From an uncultured Clostridia bacterium (GTDB taxonomy: Bacteria > Bacillota > Clostridia > Christensenellales > Pumilibacteraceae), in NCBI GenBank assembly GCA_934277845.1, contig CAKQVV010000025.1, positions 1 through 18,108 on the forward strand: a DNA stretch of 18,108 nt. Direction: 5' to 3'. Both the position numbers and the translations under genes were made by a program. This document shows positions 6,593 to 12,953 of the stretch, one piece after another; the first letter of the stretch is position 1; each line of letters opens with the position of its first letter. The notes beneath the pieces are model-generated. The model was not told the origin of the DNA and ran no database searches. It saw only the letters and a program-made list of their open reading frames with translations.

Positions 6593-7150
6593 TTAACCCC
6601 GCTCGTTCTTTTTCACGAAACGCTCCCACAATTCGCGGATCTTGCTCTTGTAGCGGATTCTCCCGCCCGGAGTCGCCTTGACGTAACACAGCGGCGGATA
6701 GATCACGCACCACCAGTTGTCGCCCGTGCCGCTCCCCAGTTCGATGATCAGCGCGTCGTAATAACCGCTTTCCACCACTACGTCCTCATAACTCCTTGCC
6801 GGGAAATACTCGTTGCTAAGCCTTGCCCGCGCGCCGTAGTCGAAGCCGTTCGTTTTCAGCGCGGCGTCCGCGATCGTCACGATTTCGTCGAGCCGACTTT
6901 TCAATCCCGCGTATGCTTCCTCGAAGGACTCTGCTCCGCCGAGTTCGCGGTTAAGATATTCCGTGACAGCTTCTTTCACTCGCATTTTTACGCTCTGGTC
7001 GGTTTCGTCGTTGCTGTTCGCACGGATATGTATCCGGATGAGCCGATACTCCGCGTCTTGGTTATTATGCGCGTCGCAACCGCAAAATATCATAAAAACA
7101 CAGGTGCAAATCAAAAAAATCGCGATAATTCTTTTATAAGTTCTTTGCAT
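6593..7150 (-). CDS. spoIIR: Stage II sporulation protein R
   Basis: A 185-residue exported signalling protein. A hydrophobic N-terminus (about 8-24) precedes the family core: RIHIRANSNDETDQSVKMRV near 39-58 and GDNWWCVIYPPLCYV near 143-157. In spore formers SpoIIR is made in the forespore under sigma-F. It is secreted into the intermembrane space and triggers SpoIIGA-dependent processing of pro-sigma-E in the mother cell. Its AAGGAG ribosome site is inside a perfect 11-bp hairpin, and a forespore-type promoter overlaps the same element. It sits downstream of ispE, a usual Clostridial arrangement. Less usual is that sleB and ypeB follow within 31 and 22 bases, which implies co-expression in the forespore. 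Confidence 0.93.
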   Translation of the reverse strand: MQRTYKRIIAIFLICTCVFMIFCGCDAHNNQDAEYRLIRIHIRANSNDETDQSVKMRVKEAVTEYLNRELGGAESFEEAYAGLKSRLDEIVTIADAALKTNGFDYGARARLSNEYFPARSYEDVVVESGYYDALIIELGSGTGDNWWCVIYPPLCYVKATPGGRIRYKSKIRELWERFVKKNERG

Positions 7151-7155
7151 ATAAA

Positions 7156-7186
7156 AATTCTCCTTGCGTCGGTGACAAGGAGAATT
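7156..7186 (-). promoter_or_regulatory. Perfect hairpin sequestering the spoIIR ribosome binding site
   Basis: AATTCTCCTTG (7156-7166) and CAAGGAGAATT (7176-7186) form an uninterrupted 11-bp stem with a 9-base loop. In the spoIIR mRNA the 3' arm contains the AAGGAG Shine-Dalgarno, and the 5' arm is an anti-Shine-Dalgarno. The stem is followed by a U-run (AATTTTTAT) directly before the ATG, so it could also terminate read-through from ispE. Confidence 0.75.
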
Positions 7187-7211
7187 ATGTACCGTTTGAC
7201 GGTATTTATAC
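7183..7211 (-). promoter_or_regulatory. Candidate forespore (sigma-F/G-like) promoter of spoIIR
   Basis: On the minus strand GTATA (7211-7207) and CATAATT (7189-7183) are separated by 17 bases. This resembles the GHATR / CATnnTA pattern of forespore sigma factors. The predicted start near 7176 lies at the end of the 5' arm of the ribosome-site hairpin. Of the 171-bp gap between ispE and spoIIR, about 7212-7321 shows nothing further that I can identify. Confidence 0.4.
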
Positions 7212-7321
7212 GAAATTAAATAAAATAGTCTTTCAGCCGGTGATCCTCACGGTCGTGTAACGGCAATCCATCAGGATAACGATAAAAACGCCGACGAACG
7301 ATAAGTTTAAGTTCGGATCTA

Positions 7322-8179
7322 TTATATAAATTCGATGCCGGACGGGACGATTCCGGCGAAAAGCACGTCGAAACCGCGATTTTTCAGTTCCTTTCCGGCG
7401 TTCCGCATCGCCCGATCGCCGCCGATGCCGAACGAATACGAGCCGCTGCCCGTCATGCACGCGCAAAGCCCGCAGTCTTTCATCACGGTTATCGCGTCCG
7501 ATATTCCCGGGTTCAGTACGCTCGCATATGGTTGAAGTTGGTTTATAAAGTTCAGCGAGGCGCGGTTGAAGTCGCCGTTTTTCAGTGCCGCGATCAGTTT
7601 GTCGTTATCCGGCGCGTCGCCTGTAAATTTCATTTCGTCGAACGCGCGGAAACATTCTCCCGTGTTCACCGTTCCTTTGCCGGCAAGCAGGACTTTTTGC
7701 CCGGCAGGTGCGGCAAAACGATTTACGCCCATACCTGTGCCTACGAGCCGCGCAAAGCCGCCGGAAAGCATATACGGCACGTCGCTGCCCACTTTCGCCG
7801 CGATCCGCGCAAGTCTTTCGTCGGTTTCATTGATACCGTTAAGCCGGGCAAGCGCGAGAATTACGCCCGCGGCGTCCGCGCTCGATCCGCCCAGTCCCGC
7901 GCCAGACGGGATACCGGTAGTTATCTTTATGTCCGCGCCGCCGATACCGAACGTTTCGCTCATAAGCACCGCCGCTTTCATCGCGTTTGAGTTCGCGCCG
8001 TCGACGGTTTCGCCAAAAGTCACGGTAAACTCGTTGTCTTTTCCGGGGCAAACGGAAACGACGTCGAAAACGCTGATCGACGCCATGACCGTATCGAGTA
8101 TATGATACCCGTTTACCGTGCCGCCTGCTTTCAGCGACAGGTTGATTTTGCCGTAAATTCTGACCGAAACTTCATCCAT
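7322..8179 (-). CDS. ispE: 4-diphosphocytidyl-2-C-methyl-D-erythritol kinase
   Basis: A 285-residue GHMP kinase. IspE phosphorylates CDP-methylerythritol at the 2-hydroxyl in the non-mevalonate isoprenoid pathway, in the cytoplasm. Motifs: RIYGKINLSL at the N-terminus with Lys11, the ATP loop PSGAGLGGSSADAA (91-104), GSDVPYML with the catalytic Asp133, and MTGSGSYSFG (242-251). The frame opens at GTG 8197, but that codon overlaps the -10 box of a consensus promoter. ATG 8179 gives the usual IspE N-terminus, and no Shine-Dalgarno precedes it. The predicted transcription start is the A of this ATG, so the mRNA is probably leaderless. Its position between sipL and spoIIR follows the common Clostridial gene order. 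Confidence 0.94.
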   Translation of the reverse strand: MDEVSVRIYGKINLSLKAGGTVNGYHILDTVMASISVFDVVSVCPGKDNEFTVTFGETVDGANSNAMKAAVLMSETFGIGGADIKITTGIPSGAGLGGSSADAAGVILALARLNGINETDERLARIAAKVGSDVPYMLSGGFARLVGTGMGVNRFAAPAGQKVLLAGKGTVNTGECFRAFDEMKFTGDAPDNDKLIAALKNGDFNRASLNFINQLQPYASVLNPGISDAITVMKDCGLCACMTGSGSYSFGIGGDRAMRNAGKELKNRGFDVLFAGIVPSGIEFI

Positions 8180-8185
8180 AATCCG

Positions 8186-8214
8186 ATTGTAACACACAAT
8201 CGCGGTTATGTCAA
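8186..8214 (-). promoter_or_regulatory. Consensus sigma-A promoter of ispE placing +1 at the ATG
   Basis: TTGACA (8214-8209), a 17-base spacer, then TACAAT (8191-8186) on the minus strand. Six bases separate the -10 box from ATG 8179, so +1 coincides with the start codon. A 7-bp inverted repeat (CGATTGT 8184-8190, ACAATCG 8196-8202) overlaps the -10 box and might be an operator. Confidence 0.78.
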
Positions 8215-8222
8215 TCGATAGT

Positions 8223-9743
8223 TCATTTCGTAAGGTACCGATACACGATCACGCGCTCGCCGCCTTTGAGCGGGAGTTCGAGATCTGGGTTTTGCAGCAT
8301 TACGAGTTCGGGAGTCGATCCCGTCGCTTTCGCAACGTCCCACAGCGTTTCGCCCTTTGCCGCAACATGTACGGATATTGCCGACGAAGGAATTATGCGC
8401 GCTTCGCCTTCGGTAATGTCGGTTATCACGCATTTGGTCATGCTGCCCGCCGCGCAAATCTCGAACGCGACTTCGGCGCGTACGTCGATCTCGTTGCCTC
8501 TGCGGATTTTGAGCGTAGTCGAAATTACGGTACCGCGTGCGTAAACCTCGTCGTCCTCTTTCAGCCCCGGCACTGCGATTTTGAGCGAGAACGGAAGTTC
8601 CACCGCGACCGAGTTTTCGGAATTCGCTTCGGCGCAATAGTAGATCACGTTGCCGCTCACGACGCCTTCGACGATCATTTCGTCGAAGGCGGAAGCAACC
8701 GCGTTGCTCACCGTCACGCGCTGTGCGGTCATGCCGAGAATATTGTCGGCAATCGGCATATTGACTTCCAGCGTCACGCTGCCTTCCACTCTGTCGGTGA
8801 CCGTTGTGTTCAGCCTCGGGCGGCAAACCGTCGCGCTTTCGCTGGTCACCATCAGTTCGTTGGTCGCGCTGAAAACATCTGACACGATCTCGGTTTTTTC
8901 CTCGCCGTAAACAGCATAAGTCACGGTGAGGTCGAATTCGGAAATTATCGCCGATCCGTCCTCGTCCGATTCGATACGCGGCGTTCCGCACACGCAGGCA
9001 CGAGCCAGTACTATATCACCCGCTCTCGCGCCGTCGGCGGCAAACTCCTCGGAAAACGGGATTTCGGTGCGGTAAGACGCGGCAAGTCCGTCCTCGGTTT
9101 CGCCTAAGATATCGCCGATAATCAGTCCGTTGACGGTTATAGAATCGGTGCCGGCGGTGCGCGTAGTCACTACCGCGCGGTATTCGGACGCAAGAATATC
9201 CGTGATTTTGACGACGGGAATCGTGGACGAAAGGCTGGCGTTGCCCGTACCGCCCGTCTTGAACACGCAATACTCCATCTCTTCGCCGTCGCTGTACACT
9301 CCCGTACCGCCGCCGGCGAGATACCTGATTTCTTCGCTCGTGTCCGCGTCGAGTCGGATTTCCACGACCGCGGCGAGTTTGATTTCACCGCTGGAAACGT
9401 TCACTACGTCGGTGTCGAGTACTTCGCACGAAAAGTCCGCTTTCATGTCGGCGGTGACAAGCGGCGATTCGATCTTGTCGGAAAAGTCCGTGCTGTGCGT
9501 GATCGAGTGATTCTTGCCGTCGACGTCCACGAACAGCACCGTAAAGTCCGCTCTGCCGCCGTAACGCGCTTCACCCGCAAAGACTTCCGATGCGCCGACT
9601 CGTGACGCGGCGGTAATCGACAGCACCCGGGCAATGACCGTACCGGGCGCGGGCAAAAGGCGCGCTTCCGCAACCGCCTGCGCGGACGCAATCTTTTTGC
9701 GGGAACTTAATCTTACTACATCATAAACGGGTTCAAATGCCAT
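8223..9743 (-). CDS. sipL: SipL-like spore coat morphogenesis protein (SPOCS/DUF3794 repeats plus LysM)
   Basis: A 506-residue soluble protein. Most of it is repeated SPOCS (DUF3794) beta-rich units, visible for example as GSVTLEVNMPIADNILGMTA and DSITVNGLIIGDILGETEDG. A C-terminal LysM domain follows (about 458-506: VHVAAKGETLWDVAKATGS ... NPDLELPLKGGERVIVYR). This architecture and length match Clostridioides difficile SipL, which binds the SpoIVA ATPase through its LysM domain and is needed for coat assembly around the forespore. The start is ATG 9743 with a perfect AGGAGG eight bases upstream; the open frame to 9782 is not used. It lies between veg and ispE. A mother-cell sigma-E-like promoter is present upstream. 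The symbol is given by architecture and synteny. Confidence 0.85.
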   Translation of the reverse strand: MAFEPVYDVVRLSSRKKIASAQAVAEARLLPAPGTVIARVLSITAASRVGASEVFAGEARYGGRADFTVLFVDVDGKNHSITHSTDFSDKIESPLVTADMKADFSCEVLDTDVVNVSSGEIKLAAVVEIRLDADTSEEIRYLAGGGTGVYSDGEEMEYCVFKTGGTGNASLSSTIPVVKITDILASEYRAVVTTRTAGTDSITVNGLIIGDILGETEDGLAASYRTEIPFSEEFAADGARAGDIVLARACVCGTPRIESDEDGSAIISEFDLTVTYAVYGEEKTEIVSDVFSATNELMVTSESATVCRPRLNTTVTDRVEGSVTLEVNMPIADNILGMTAQRVTVSNAVASAFDEMIVEGVVSGNVIYYCAEANSENSVAVELPFSLKIAVPGLKEDDEVYARGTVISTTLKIRRGNEIDVRAEVAFEICAAGSMTKCVITDITEGEARIIPSSAISVHVAAKGETLWDVAKATGSTPELVMLQNPDLELPLKGGERVIVYRYLTK

Positions 9744-9785
9744 TTGGCGACCTCCTGAGGAAATATTTGTCCGAAGTAACACTAT

Positions 9786-9814
9786 ATTTTATAAGCATAC
9801 TCGTCCGTTTATGA
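9786..9814 (-). promoter_or_regulatory. Candidate mother-cell (sigma-E-like) promoter of the sipL-like gene
   Basis: TCATAAA (9814-9808), 14 bases, then TATAAAAT (9793-9786) on the minus strand. This fits the sigma-E spacing, and the -10 matches CATACAAT at six of eight positions. sipL is sigma-E dependent in C. difficile, which makes it plausible. The evidence is motif-level only. Confidence 0.35.
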
Positions 9815-9845
9815 CTGCGATATTAAAATTTTTACGTAAAATCAA

Positions 9846-9875
9846 AAACCTCTCCGCAACAACGCGAAAAGGTTT
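9846..9875 (-). terminator. Intrinsic terminator downstream of veg
   Basis: Positions 9846-9857 pair with 9864-9875 as a 12-bp stem (two G-U pairs on the minus strand) with a 6-base loop. On the minus strand it is followed by TTGATTTT. The plus-strand side is also T-rich, so it may work in both directions. Confidence 0.75.
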
Positions 9876-9899
9876 CGTTTTTTCTTTTATACTGTTATA

Positions 9900-10154
9900 T
9901 TAGTCCTGTTTCGTAACTGCGGGTTTCAGTTTCACGTCGCCGCAAATCACGTCGCCGTAGGAAAACGACAGGCGACTCACGCCCTTTACCGGCGTAACGT
10001 TAAGAACGAATACTCCGGGATACACGCCCGCGATTTCGCCGTCATAGCGGATCACGCGCTTTCTGCCCTTGTTCACGCTGACTTTCAGCCGTTGCCCCAC
10101 GAGCGCGGCAACTCCGCTCCTGACTTGCCCGATGCCTGCCGTACATTTTCTCAT
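9900..10154 (-). CDS. veg: Veg family protein (DUF1021)
   Basis: An 84-residue cytoplasmic protein. The Veg family core is visible: GQRLKVSVNKGRKRVIRYDG, then AGVYPGVFVLNV and SFSYGDVICGDVKL, which align with the B. subtilis Veg pattern of an RNA-binding-like small beta barrel. B. subtilis Veg stimulates biofilm matrix genes by affecting SinR; the role in Clostridia is not established. The only suitable start is ATG 10154, and no clear Shine-Dalgarno precedes it. Instead a 13-base inverted repeat GGCAATTATTGCC (10157-10169) lies directly upstream. It follows yerC by 72 bases and is followed by an intrinsic terminator. Its place upstream of the spore gene and ispE matches the conserved ksgA-veg-ispE neighbourhood. 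Confidence 0.88.
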   Translation of the reverse strand: MRKCTAGIGQVRSGVAALVGQRLKVSVNKGRKRVIRYDGEIAGVYPGVFVLNVTPVKGVSRLSFSYGDVICGDVKLKPAVTKQD

Positions 10155-10186
10155 ACGGCAATTATTGCCCGTTTGCGGCTTTTCTA

Positions 10187-10202
10187 TTCCTTATATAAGG
10201 AA
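10187..10202. repeat. Perfect 16-bp palindrome between yerC and veg
   Basis: TTCCTTATATAAGGAA is exactly self-complementary. It lies 24 bases after the yerC stop and 32 bases before the veg ATG. It could be a dimeric repressor operator or contain a -10-like TATA element. No T-run follows, so it is not a terminator. Confidence 0.6.
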
Positions 10203-10226
10203 ACGACGGCGAAAACGTACCGGATT

Positions 10227-10517
10227 TTACTTACCCTTTTTTTCGTCTTTTACGAGAACTTTGCTGTATCCTTCGCCGTGTTTGACGCATTTTGATACGC
10301 GGGAAAGCGTCGCCGAAGAAATGTCGGTGGCGGAAATAACCTGCTCGTAGGTGCAACCGCCGATCAGCAGGCGCGCCGCCAGCAACCGCTGCGACATTGC
10401 GGTAATTTCGCCTGCCGTGCAAAGATCGGCAAAAAATTTGCGCGCTTCTTCCTTGGTGGAAAGCCCGGCAATAACTTCGAAAAGATCGTCGTCTTTAGTT
10501 TTGTGCTTGTTGTTCAT
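10227..10517 (-). CDS. yerC: YerC/YecD family TrpR-related DNA-binding protein
   Basis: A 96-residue protein with the TrpR-like fold. LFEVIAGLSTKEEARKFFAD, LCTAGEITAMSQRLLAARLL and the helix-turn-helix TYEQVISATDISSATLSRVS are diagnostic of the YerC/YecD group. Members are stand-alone DNA-binding proteins related to the tryptophan repressor, but without evidence of tryptophan sensing; their targets are unclear. The ribosome site is AAAGGGGA before ATG 10517. A consensus promoter lies about 120 bases upstream, giving a long leader. It is probably co-transcribed with veg, 72 bases downstream, with a 16-bp palindrome in between that may be its own binding site. The C-terminus is short and basic (KDEKKGK). 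Confidence 0.9.
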   Translation of the reverse strand: MNNKHKTKDDDLFEVIAGLSTKEEARKFFADLCTAGEITAMSQRLLAARLLIGGCTYEQVISATDISSATLSRVSKCVKHGEGYSKVLVKDEKKGK

Positions 10518-10640
10518 GTTGTCCCCTTTTTAACGCGCATACGTCATACTGCTCGCTTATGGCGGTATGAACCCTCAATGCGTGTTTCTCTTTTTCCTGA
10601 TTGTATTTTTTTATCTTGATGACGGATTGTCCGTGAGTAT

Positions 10641-10669
10641 ATTATACTTTATTGCATTAAAGTAGTAAA
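10641..10669 (-). promoter_or_regulatory. Sigma-A promoter of yerC with a long leader
   Basis: TTTACT (10669-10664), 17 bases, TATAAT (10646-10641) on the minus strand. The predicted start near 10634 leaves a leader of about 117 bases, beginning with a small hairpin (ACGGA/TCCGT). No known riboswitch was recognised. The remainder of 10518-10828 holds the terminator at 10741-10771 and no convincing gene. Confidence 0.7.
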
Positions 10670-10740
10670 GCGTTTTGAGGCGGTATTTCGGTTTTTTTTG
10701 TAAAAAGTTCGCAATCTTTACATTCAAAGCATAACCTCCG

Positions 10741-10771
10741 TAAAATAAAAACCGCGCAATCTTTGCACGGT
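10741..10771 (-). terminator. Intrinsic terminator of the acidic zinc-ribbon gene
   Basis: On the minus strand ACCGTGCAA (10771-10763) pairs with TTGCGCGGT (10759-10751), nine pairs with one G-U and a three-base loop. It is followed by TTTTATTTTA. It lies 58 bases after the gene's stop. Confidence 0.85.
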
Positions 10772-10828
10772 CTTAATTCTTTATCGGTTTTTTACGGCAA
10801 TCAAAAGGCGCGCGGCACGGACAGAGTT

Positions 10829-11317
10829 TTAAAGATCGTCGTCTTCGTCGTCTTCGTCGTCCTCTTCGTCATCGTCGTCTTCGAAGTCCGCGGGATCCAC
10901 CGGCGCGATGTCGAAGTCGTCGGGACTGTGCGAATCGGTTTCTTCGTCCTCTTCGTCTTCTTCGTTTTCCTCTTCTTCGGCGGCAAACTCGTCGAGCGAA
11001 ATGGTGTCGTCCTCGTCGTCGGCGGGTACTTCGTCGTCCTCGTAATCATTCCAGTCTTCTTCGCTCTTTTCGGCGGCTTCCTTGGCTTCTTTCTCTCGCT
11101 TGCAAAGGAAACAAATATCCTCGTCCTCGCCGATATAATTCACCTTGCAGATCGGGCAAAGTTTTTCTCCGCCGACTTCTTCCTCGTCGGGAATCAGAAT
11201 CCCGGAATCGATAAGTCCCATTTCGGCTTTGCAAACCTTGCAATAACCTTCGTGTTCTTCGATATAGTTAAGTTCGCATCTGGGGCAAAGAATATATTTA
11301 TGTTTTACTTCGCTCAT
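10829..11317 (-). CDS. Double zinc-ribbon protein with extreme acidic tail
   Basis: A 162-residue protein of unknown function. Two similar zinc-ribbon units occur: CPRCELNYIEEHEGYCKVC (Cys11, 14, 26, 29) and CPICKVNYIGEDEDICFLC (Cys54, 57, 69, 72). They share the NYI core and spacing, so one arose by internal duplication. After a short charged helix (73-88) comes a tail with about 50 Asp/Glu in the last 78 residues and no Lys or Arg after residue 84. The tail is coded by GAC/GAA/GAG-rich DNA. Acidic tails of this kind often shield basic surfaces, bind basic proteins or mimic DNA, but no specific role can be assigned. It has its own promoter and terminator, so it is a single-gene unit. A GGAG ribosome site precedes the ATG. 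Confidence 0.85.
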   Translation of the reverse strand: MSEVKHKYILCPRCELNYIEEHEGYCKVCKAEMGLIDSGILIPDEEEVGGEKLCPICKVNYIGEDEDICFLCKREKEAKEAAEKSEEDWNDYEDDEVPADDEDDTISLDEFAAEEEENEEDEEDEETDSHSPDDFDIAPVDPADFEDDDDEEDDEDDEDDDL

Positions 11318-11380
11318 AATCGTTCTCCGTATTTCCTATGTTCCGCCGTTATTGTCGGGCGGTCGTTTTATTACTGCAAT

Positions 11381-11409
11381 ATTATATGCAATACCGTCGG
11401 TTTTGTAAA
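11381..11409 (-). promoter_or_regulatory. Sigma-A promoter of the acidic zinc-ribbon gene
   Basis: TTTACA (11409-11404), 17 bases, TATAAT (11386-11381) on the minus strand. The start is predicted near 11374. A GC-rich hairpin (CCGCC 11343-11347 with GGCGG 11358-11362) follows in the 5' leader. Confidence 0.75.
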
Positions 11410-11448
11410 CTGTTTTGACGCGCGTTTTAAACTTTTTTTATCGGGTTT

Positions 11449-12003
11449 TTAAAGACAGCCGCAGTCCCGCCGATCAATCGCAAGCGGAATGACTTCCAGT
11501 CCCGATTTGCGAGCGTAATCCACGGTATACTTCGTGCCGCCGTCGCCCGAATAATCGAGCGTGATTATCGCCGACGACTTGTCGACCATGTACCGATTGC
11601 GTTTCAGCATGCACGTGCGGGTGTACGCCGGCTGGACGATCGTCACGAAGTCCGCCGCGTCGAGAATCTTTTTGTAACGTCTCTGCGCCGCGCCGTCCCA
11701 TGCGCGGGGTTGCTCGGGACAAGGCACCGCACACTCGAGAAAAATACCGTCGTGACGCTTTTTCGCGTCAAGCACCGCCTCGGCAAAATAAGTGTCGCCG
11801 CCCTGCGCCATACCGCTTATAAACAACGAATAGCCGCGCGCAATCAGTTTTTCTATCGTTCCGGCGAGGTTTTGTTTCATGACCGAAAACCTCGGATCGG
11901 TTTCGGCGTTGATCCAAGGCAGTTTGTACGGGCGGTTGCCTGTAAAGCAACACACCGTGCTTTTCGCGAATTGCGGTATGATTTTCAATTCTTCGTAATT
12001 CAA
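11449..12003 (-). CDS. YpsA/DUF1273-like SLOG-superfamily protein
   Basis: A 184-residue Rossmann-like protein. Family signatures: CCFTGNRPYKLPW at 18-30, LFISGMAQGGDTYFAEAVL at 60-78, the segment VQPAYTRTCMLKRNRYMVD at 123-141, and DGGTKYTVDYARKSG at 154-168. SLOG proteins are predicted to bind nucleotide-derived ligands. B. subtilis YpsA has been linked to oxidative stress tolerance and cell division, but no reaction is established. The reading frame begins with TTG at 12003, 18 bases after rsmA, and no clear Shine-Dalgarno is visible. The next ATG (codon 42) would remove the conserved GNRP motif, so TTG or a coupled start is preferred. It is likely co-transcribed with rsmA. It ends Asp-Cys-Gly-Cys-Leu. 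Confidence 0.82.
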   Translation of the reverse strand: MNYEELKIIPQFAKSTVCCFTGNRPYKLPWINAETDPRFSVMKQNLAGTIEKLIARGYSLFISGMAQGGDTYFAEAVLDAKKRHDGIFLECAVPCPEQPRAWDGAAQRRYKKILDAADFVTIVQPAYTRTCMLKRNRYMVDKSSAIITLDYSGDGGTKYTVDYARKSGLEVIPLAIDRRDCGCL

Positions 12004-12021
12004 TGCGTTCGTTCTATAATA

Positions 12022-12858
12022 CTATTTTACGATGCGGGTGCGGTGGATCGCGTCCGCAAGTTCAATAAACTTCGCGACGGAAAGTTCTTCGGCACGCGCT
12101 CTGGGATCCAGTCCTATGCTTTCGAGAAGTTCAGCCGCGGCTTCCTTGCTCATGCCATAGCCTGCCGACAGATTGTTGACGAGAGTTTTGCGTTTCATCA
12201 CGAACGCGACGCGAATAAGCGAGAAAAGCGTCTTGTCGTCCTCGGCACCGGTTTCGCCGCGCACGTCGATGCGCACCACCGCGCTGTCCACGTTGGGCGG
12301 CGGAGTGAATTTTTCTCTGCCGACGATGCGTGTAATCACCGCGTCGGCACGCACGCCTACCGACACCGACAACGCGCCGTAATCGCCTTTCTTTTCGGTC
12401 GCGCAAATGCGTTCGGCAACTTCCTTTTGCACCATTACGGTGAGCGAAACCGGCGGCTTTTTGCGGTCGAGAAGCATGAAAAGCAGCGGCGTAGTGATGT
12501 AATACGGCAGGTTTGCAACTACTTTGTACTCGCCGTTCGTCAGCGCGTCGAACTCCGCTTCAGTCCATTTGGTCACGTCGTCGTAGATTACTTCGACGTT
12601 GTCACAGCCGCCGAGCGTGGAACTCAGCACCGGTTCGAGCGAACGGTCGATCTCGAACGCGATAACCCGTCCCGCTTTTTCGGCGATCGCACGGGTAAGC
12701 GTGCCCGCTCCCGCGCCTATCTCGACAACGACATCGGATTTCGTCACGCCGGCATCGTCGACGATGCCTTGCAAAAGCGTTTCGTCGGTTATGAAGTTTT
12801 GCCCGTACTTCTTGGAAAATACGAAACCTTCTTTTTTGAGAGTTTTAAGGACGTCCAT
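12022..12858 (-). CDS. rsmA: 16S rRNA dimethyladenosine transferase
   Basis: A 278-residue RsmA/KsgA. It dimethylates two adjacent adenosines in the 3'-terminal helix of 16S rRNA during 30S maturation, using S-adenosylmethionine. Motifs: KKYGQNFITDE near 16-26, SAM motif I EIGAGAGTLT (46-55), motif II with AFEIDRSL, the catalytic NLPYYITTP (116-124) and FTPPPNVDSAVV. The start is ATG 12858: AGGAG lies five bases upstream, and the in-frame GTG 12864 overlaps that site. The only sequence between it and the rpsI stop is the rpsI terminator, so either a weak unrecognised promoter or terminator read-through drives it. It sits upstream of veg and ispE, as in B. subtilis. Confidence 0.95.
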   Translation of the reverse strand: MDVLKTLKKEGFVFSKKYGQNFITDETLLQGIVDDAGVTKSDVVVEIGAGAGTLTRAIAEKAGRVIAFEIDRSLEPVLSSTLGGCDNVEVIYDDVTKWTEAEFDALTNGEYKVVANLPYYITTPLLFMLLDRKKPPVSLTVMVQKEVAERICATEKKGDYGALSVSVGVRADAVITRIVGREKFTPPPNVDSAVVRIDVRGETGAEDDKTLFSLIRVAFVMKRKTLVNNLSAGYGMSKEAAAELLESIGLDPRARAEELSVAKFIELADAIHRTRIVK

Positions 12859-12884
12859 TGTCACTCCTGCTGCCGTTCGACTAC

Positions 12885-12913
12885 CAAAAAACGGCTCGGA
12901 TGAACCGAACCGT
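12885..12913 (-). terminator. Intrinsic terminator of the rplM-rpsI operon
   Basis: On the minus strand ACGGTTCGG (12913-12905) pairs with CCGAGCCGT (12899-12891), nine pairs with one G-U and a 5-base loop. It is followed by six T's (12890-12885). It lies 40 bases past the rpsI stop. Confidence 0.88.
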
Positions 12914-12953
12914 AACTTGGTTGTGAAACAAAATTTCGATTTGCGTGCACCGA

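Noticed and set aside
7187..7219. A ten-codon plus-strand frame with AAGGAG before its ATG
   Set aside because: The apparent ribosome site is simply the mirror arm of the palindrome in front of spoIIR; the peptide is too short to support without other evidence.
10829..11060. Trinucleotide repeat or microsatellite in the acidic-tail region
   Set aside because: The repeats are imperfect and follow the codons for Asp and Glu, so protein composition explains them.
11710..12903. A 397-codon plus-strand open frame
   Set aside because: It lies opposite rsmA and the SLOG gene, both of which have strong motifs; no ribosome site or recognisable domain supports it.
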